Source: Tenrec ecaudatus
Taxonomy: Eukaryota > Chordata > Mammalia > Afrosoricida > Tenrecidae
Direction: 5' to 3'
NCBI RefSeq assembly: GCF_050624435.1
Contig: NC_134535.1
Location: forward strand, 124,421,731-124,485,730
Length of the DNA: 64,000 bases
A model generated the notes under the pieces. The model did not search any database. It worked only from the letters and a program-made list of their open reading frames with translations, and was not told the DNA's origin. Numbering within the stretch: position 1 is the first letter of the stretch; the number at the start of each line of letters is the position of its first letter. Below, one piece after another: positions 60,736-64,000 of the stretch. Both the position numbers and the translations under genes were made by a program.

Positions 60736-62376
60736 GTATATTTACATATCTGATTACTCGATTAATGAGACTTTCCCACTTGGATGCACTTTCATGAGAC
60801 CGTGATTGATTAATTCATTCATCAAATCATTTCAAGTGTCAAGCATCCCACAGAGAGGAAAAAGAACAGATGAAAATCCCTTCCCTCATGGACTTGCAGT
60901 CCCATGAGGAGCACCGTAAAGAAGCAAGACAAAGAATTAAGACTATATTTTGAGTGATAAGGGCAAAATCCCAAAACTAGAAAATGTCAAGATGGTTGAA
61001 TGTAATTGAAATTTTAGACACAGTGGCCAGAAAAAGCCTCACCTAGGAAGGAGCATTTGAGTCAAGACAGAAAATAAAGTAGGAGATCAAACCAGAAAGC
61101 AACACAGGAGAGAAGAGCCTTCCTGGCAAAGGGAACAGAAAGTGCAAAGTCAAAGCAGAAAGTGTGTGCTCTTTGTGTGAGAGACTGGAAGGCAATGAGG
61201 TCAGGCACGTAAGACAGAGACAGAGGGACCAGTATTACATGCCACGGCAAGGATGACGATGTAAATGGGAGCCACTGTGGAACTGATGGAGGAGTGGTGT
61301 GATCTGAACTGTTTATTACAAAGGCATTGCTGTGTGGAGAATAGACTGTAACTAAACACAGGTGGGAGTCAGAAGACCAGTTGAGAGGTTGATGCAATTG
61401 CTCATCCTAGAGAAGATGCTGAAAGTAGAATTACTAGGATTTGCTAATGGTTGGCCACCGGGTTTAAAGGAAAGAGGAATCAAGGGTGATAACTCAGCAA
61501 TTGGAAGAACGTCATTGGCCTTTACAGGGATGGGAAAGATAGATGACAATTGGAGCAGGCTGGATGTGTAGAGAGGGTGGCGACTTTGGACATATTTGAG
61601 ATGACCATCAGGCATGTCAGTAGACATATTGTGTGGGAAGTTGACACGTCTCATTTTTCTCTCTGTCAGAGTCACATCCAACAAAATAATGCCTATGGCA
61701 CGCTCTGAAGCTGTACCCCTGTCCAAACACGTGGCAACCCATCTTTCAGGTAATTCACCATAATATCAGCTCAAAAATACAAAGCAAGTTCTCATTAATT
61801 TTTTACGTAACACCTGCCATCATGTGAAAATTACTACACCTTCCTTGCTTCCACCGATGAAAACTGCTTTACATTAACCTCTGCTGTCAAAGAGGAATCC
61901 CTGCTGCTAGTTAAGCAGAAATGGGGTGAGGCTTGGCAAAGGGACAGATTGACATGTGAACTCTGGGGCCTAGCACTGTGACCACAGGGACGGTTCTGCC
62001 CCTTGTCTGGAGCATTCTGCAGGGAGACAGCCAACCAAGAGTGAGCCTCGGTGTTGCAGAGAGTTGGGTGAGGTGGGGTATGTGCTTGCCCAGGGTCCCC
62101 GTGGTGACCACACACGAGGACGACACAGTGGGGGAAGCTCCAATAGAGGAGCCAGGAGTAGGGTCACATTTACTCCTCCGCTTAGCTTTCTGTTAGCTCA
62201 AAGCCCACGTGATCTGTCAATGTGCCATTAATCCTGGCAAAATTATTGTCAATGTTGATGTGGATAACATGACTCACTGTCTCAGGTTCTCAAGACTTTG
62301 CAAGAGGAGGGCGGGGGAAGGCGGGGGGATTGGTCTGTCTCCTTTCTCAACCCCAAGTGTCCCAAATACTCTAGAT
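60736..62376. other. No gene; old eutherian repeat in part
   Basis: 61060-61640 follows a familiar old mammalian interspersed repeat ('aaagggaacagaaagtgcaa', 'ctgtgtggagaatagactgt', 'ccagttgagaggttgatgca') whose family I did not resolve. 61660-62376 looks single-copy, with TGACTCA at 62270-62276. No exon recognised. Confidence 0.45.
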
Positions 62377-62568
62377 CAGTGGTTCTCAACCTTCCTAATG
62401 CTGTGACCCTTTAATACGGTTCCTCATGTGGTGGTGACCCCCCACTCATAACATTATTTTCTTTGCTAATTCCTCACTGTCATTTTGCTACTGTTATGAA
62501 TCAGGGGACCCTGTGAAAGGGTCGTTGGACCCCCAAAGGGGTCACGACCCACAGGTTGAGAACTGCTG
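62377..62568 (+). mobile_element. SPIN-type hAT MITE with clear TSD
   Basis: 192 bases, cagtggttctcaaccttcct to 'aggttgagaactgctg', with subterminal 'gggtcgttggacccccaaag'. Flanks ctctagat (62369-62376) and ctctagaa (62569-62576) differ at one base and match nTCTAGAn, the SPIN target preference. Opposite orientation and same length class as 36495-36686. Non-autonomous. Confidence 0.95.
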
Positions 62569-62624
62569 CTCTAGAACCTTCCTTCCTTTGGTGTTATTTT
62601 GCCGTATTTCTGACGGCTGCCTCC

Positions 62625-62628
<4 letters not shown>

Positions 62629-62658
<30 letters not shown>
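62629..62658. repeat. (TG)n microsatellite
   Basis: Uninterrupted tgtgtg run of about 15 units. Confidence 0.97.
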
Positions 62659-62661
<3 letters not shown>

Positions 62662-62929
62662 CAGAGTCAGACAAGTCTTGAATCAATTATTTTATTGATT
62701 CTTCATTGATTGTTCATCTGAAAAATCATGTGATAAGTCTCTTTGCAGCTCTAAATTTTTAAATCTAGAATGGGCTCTGGAACAGGGGAAGGGGTGGGAG
62801 AGTAGGCCAGCGAGACTGATGGAAGCCGGCCCGTCATTTCTCTTTCCAGGACTCCTCATGCCAAAGTCGGCTGAGTGTGGGACTACTTACAGACAAGGGA
62901 GCACGGGAGAAAGATAAGGCTTTCTTTTC

Positions 62930-63040
62930 CCGTAACCAGTTCCAGCCTCAGAAACCCACACGGGCAGTTCTACTCTGTTCTATAGGATCACTCCGAGTTA
63001 CAATCAACTTGATGGCAGTGAGTTTGGATTTCTGGCTGCT
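62930..63040 (+). repeat. AfroSINE, 3' half
   Basis: 'ggcagttctactctgttcta taggatcactccgagttaca atcaacttgatggcagtgag' is the sense AfroSINE body; the tRNA-like head is lost. No gene seen in 62659-63384 otherwise. Confidence 0.88.
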
Positions 63041-63384
63041 GACTGAGGTAGCATGTTCATCCATGAGTCTCGGTGGCCACCGTCCCCATCAGAGCTGCTC
63101 GGTGGCGGTGCTTCCTGGGTCTGGGAGCTGGTCACTGCCAGACTCAGTGAGCGGCTAGAACAGAGTGACCTTTGACACCAGCCAGACCTACAGTAAGCAT
63201 TTGTCAAATTTCCTGTGGGAGTGAGATGAGCCTGAGAGAGGGGTCTGAGGGAAGGCCAACAGGAGGATTATGAAAGTAATTAATTAATGTTCAAAGACAT
63301 TTAAAAATAAGACGATTTATCTTGTCTTCTGCCTACCCGGTTTCTTTACTTTCCACCCCGAGCAGAACAAGATTGCAGTACACC

Positions 63385-64000
63385 TTGATCCATGTTTGTT
63401 GCTGCTGCTGTTATTCTGGTGTCAGGGAGTCAGTTCCTACTCATAGTAGTGACCCTCGTTCAATAGAATGAAACACTGTCTGGTTCTATGCCATCTTCTA
63501 AATTGTTAATCTTTTTGAGCCCATTGGTGTAGCCATTGAATCAATCCATCTTGTGGAGAATCTTCCTCTTTTTCCCAGACCCTCTACTTGACCAAGCATG
63601 ACGTCTTTTTCCAGGCTCTGGTTTCTCCCGATAACATGTCCAAAGTATGAGATGAAGTCTCACCATCTGCACTGCTAAAGAGCCTTCTGGCTCTACTTCT
63701 TCCAAGACAGATTTATTTGTCCTTCAGGCAGTCCATGGTAAGGTCAATGCTCTTTGCTAACACCAAAGAGGCTGTCAAAGCTTCGTTTTAACTTTCTGAG
63801 TGATCTCTCGAAGCTGGCCATGGAAACCGCATTGGCTAATAGATACATCTCAGGGACTCACCTTCCCTCATGGGGTGCAGGGCACACGCCATGCCTGCCA
63901 TCCCTTTGGTAGCTCTCTACTCTCTATGATACCAACCATGATGGCCTTTCCAGCAGTTGGTCTTTCCTGATGAAGTTCAAAGTAAGTATGCACCAGTCTT
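63385..64000 (-). repeat. RTE 3' end, running off the window
   Basis: Tail ('ctgctgctgttattctggtg tcagggagtcagttcc') and post-RT region ('ttgaccaagcatgacgtctt', 'cttccaagacagatttattt', 'aggcagtccatggtaaggtc'). 63780-63930 is unassigned, then further RTE-like sequence ('ttggtctttcctgatgaagt'). Confidence 0.8.

Overview
The window is mammalian genomic DNA, almost certainly from an afrotherian and most likely a tenrec (Echinops or a relative). The afrotherian evidence is AfroSINEs (tRNA-like head, shared body), many fragments of one RTE-type LINE typical of Afrotheria, and a lineage-specific L1 family with a ~2 kb 3' UTR. The tenrec call rests on two SPIN-type hAT MITEs (62377-62568 and 36495-36686), a family which among afrotherians is known to me only from tenrecs. 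No bacterial or plasmid feature is present.

Real gene content is small. The left end (about 910-4215, + strand) holds the last four coding exons of MFAP5 (MAGP-2, a microfibril-associated glycoprotein). All four have consensus splice sites and compatible phases, and the last ends in a stop. Upstream exons lie before the window. No other single-copy coding gene was recognised in the remaining ~60 kb. In human the gene downstream of MFAP5 is AICDA, but none of its coding exons was found here.

The rest is a dense, nested transposon landscape. 9.8-15.6 kb: an RTE copy split by an A-rich retroposed sequence, a processed GAPDH retrocopy with a complete ORF, and an ERVL-like LTR that itself contains a 1.9 kb L1. 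15.6-18.5 kb: LTR, old L1 and AfroSINE. 18.5-22.9 kb: a defective betaretrovirus-like (ERV2) provirus on the - strand, with two ~390 bp LTRs, a lysine-tRNA-like primer site, broken gag, a residual RT piece and broken env. 23.3-26.3 kb: L1 nested in L1. 26.3-35.1 kb: three RTE copies with L1, retroposon and LTR inserts. 36.2-39.9 kb: the longest RTE copy, broken by a SPIN MITE and an L1. 40.6-50.8 kb: LTR, a complete-TSD L1 with a triplicated 3' UTR module, a third hAT MITE, and more L1. 51.2-56.4 kb: the longest L1 (degenerate ORF2 plus 3' UTR). 56.6-64 kb: two ERVL-like LTRs, AfroSINEs, L1, SPIN and RTE.

Many insertions show target-site duplications (TSDs) readable by eye, so the order of events can be reconstructed at several places. 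I did not find a new molecular system. The most notable items are the MFAP5 exons, the intact-ORF GAPDH retrocopy with substitutions at conserved sites, the horizontally acquired SPIN elements, the ERV2 provirus and the triplicated L1 3' UTR. Family names come from recognition and were not checked against a repeat library; boundaries without a stated TSD are approximate (tens of bases).
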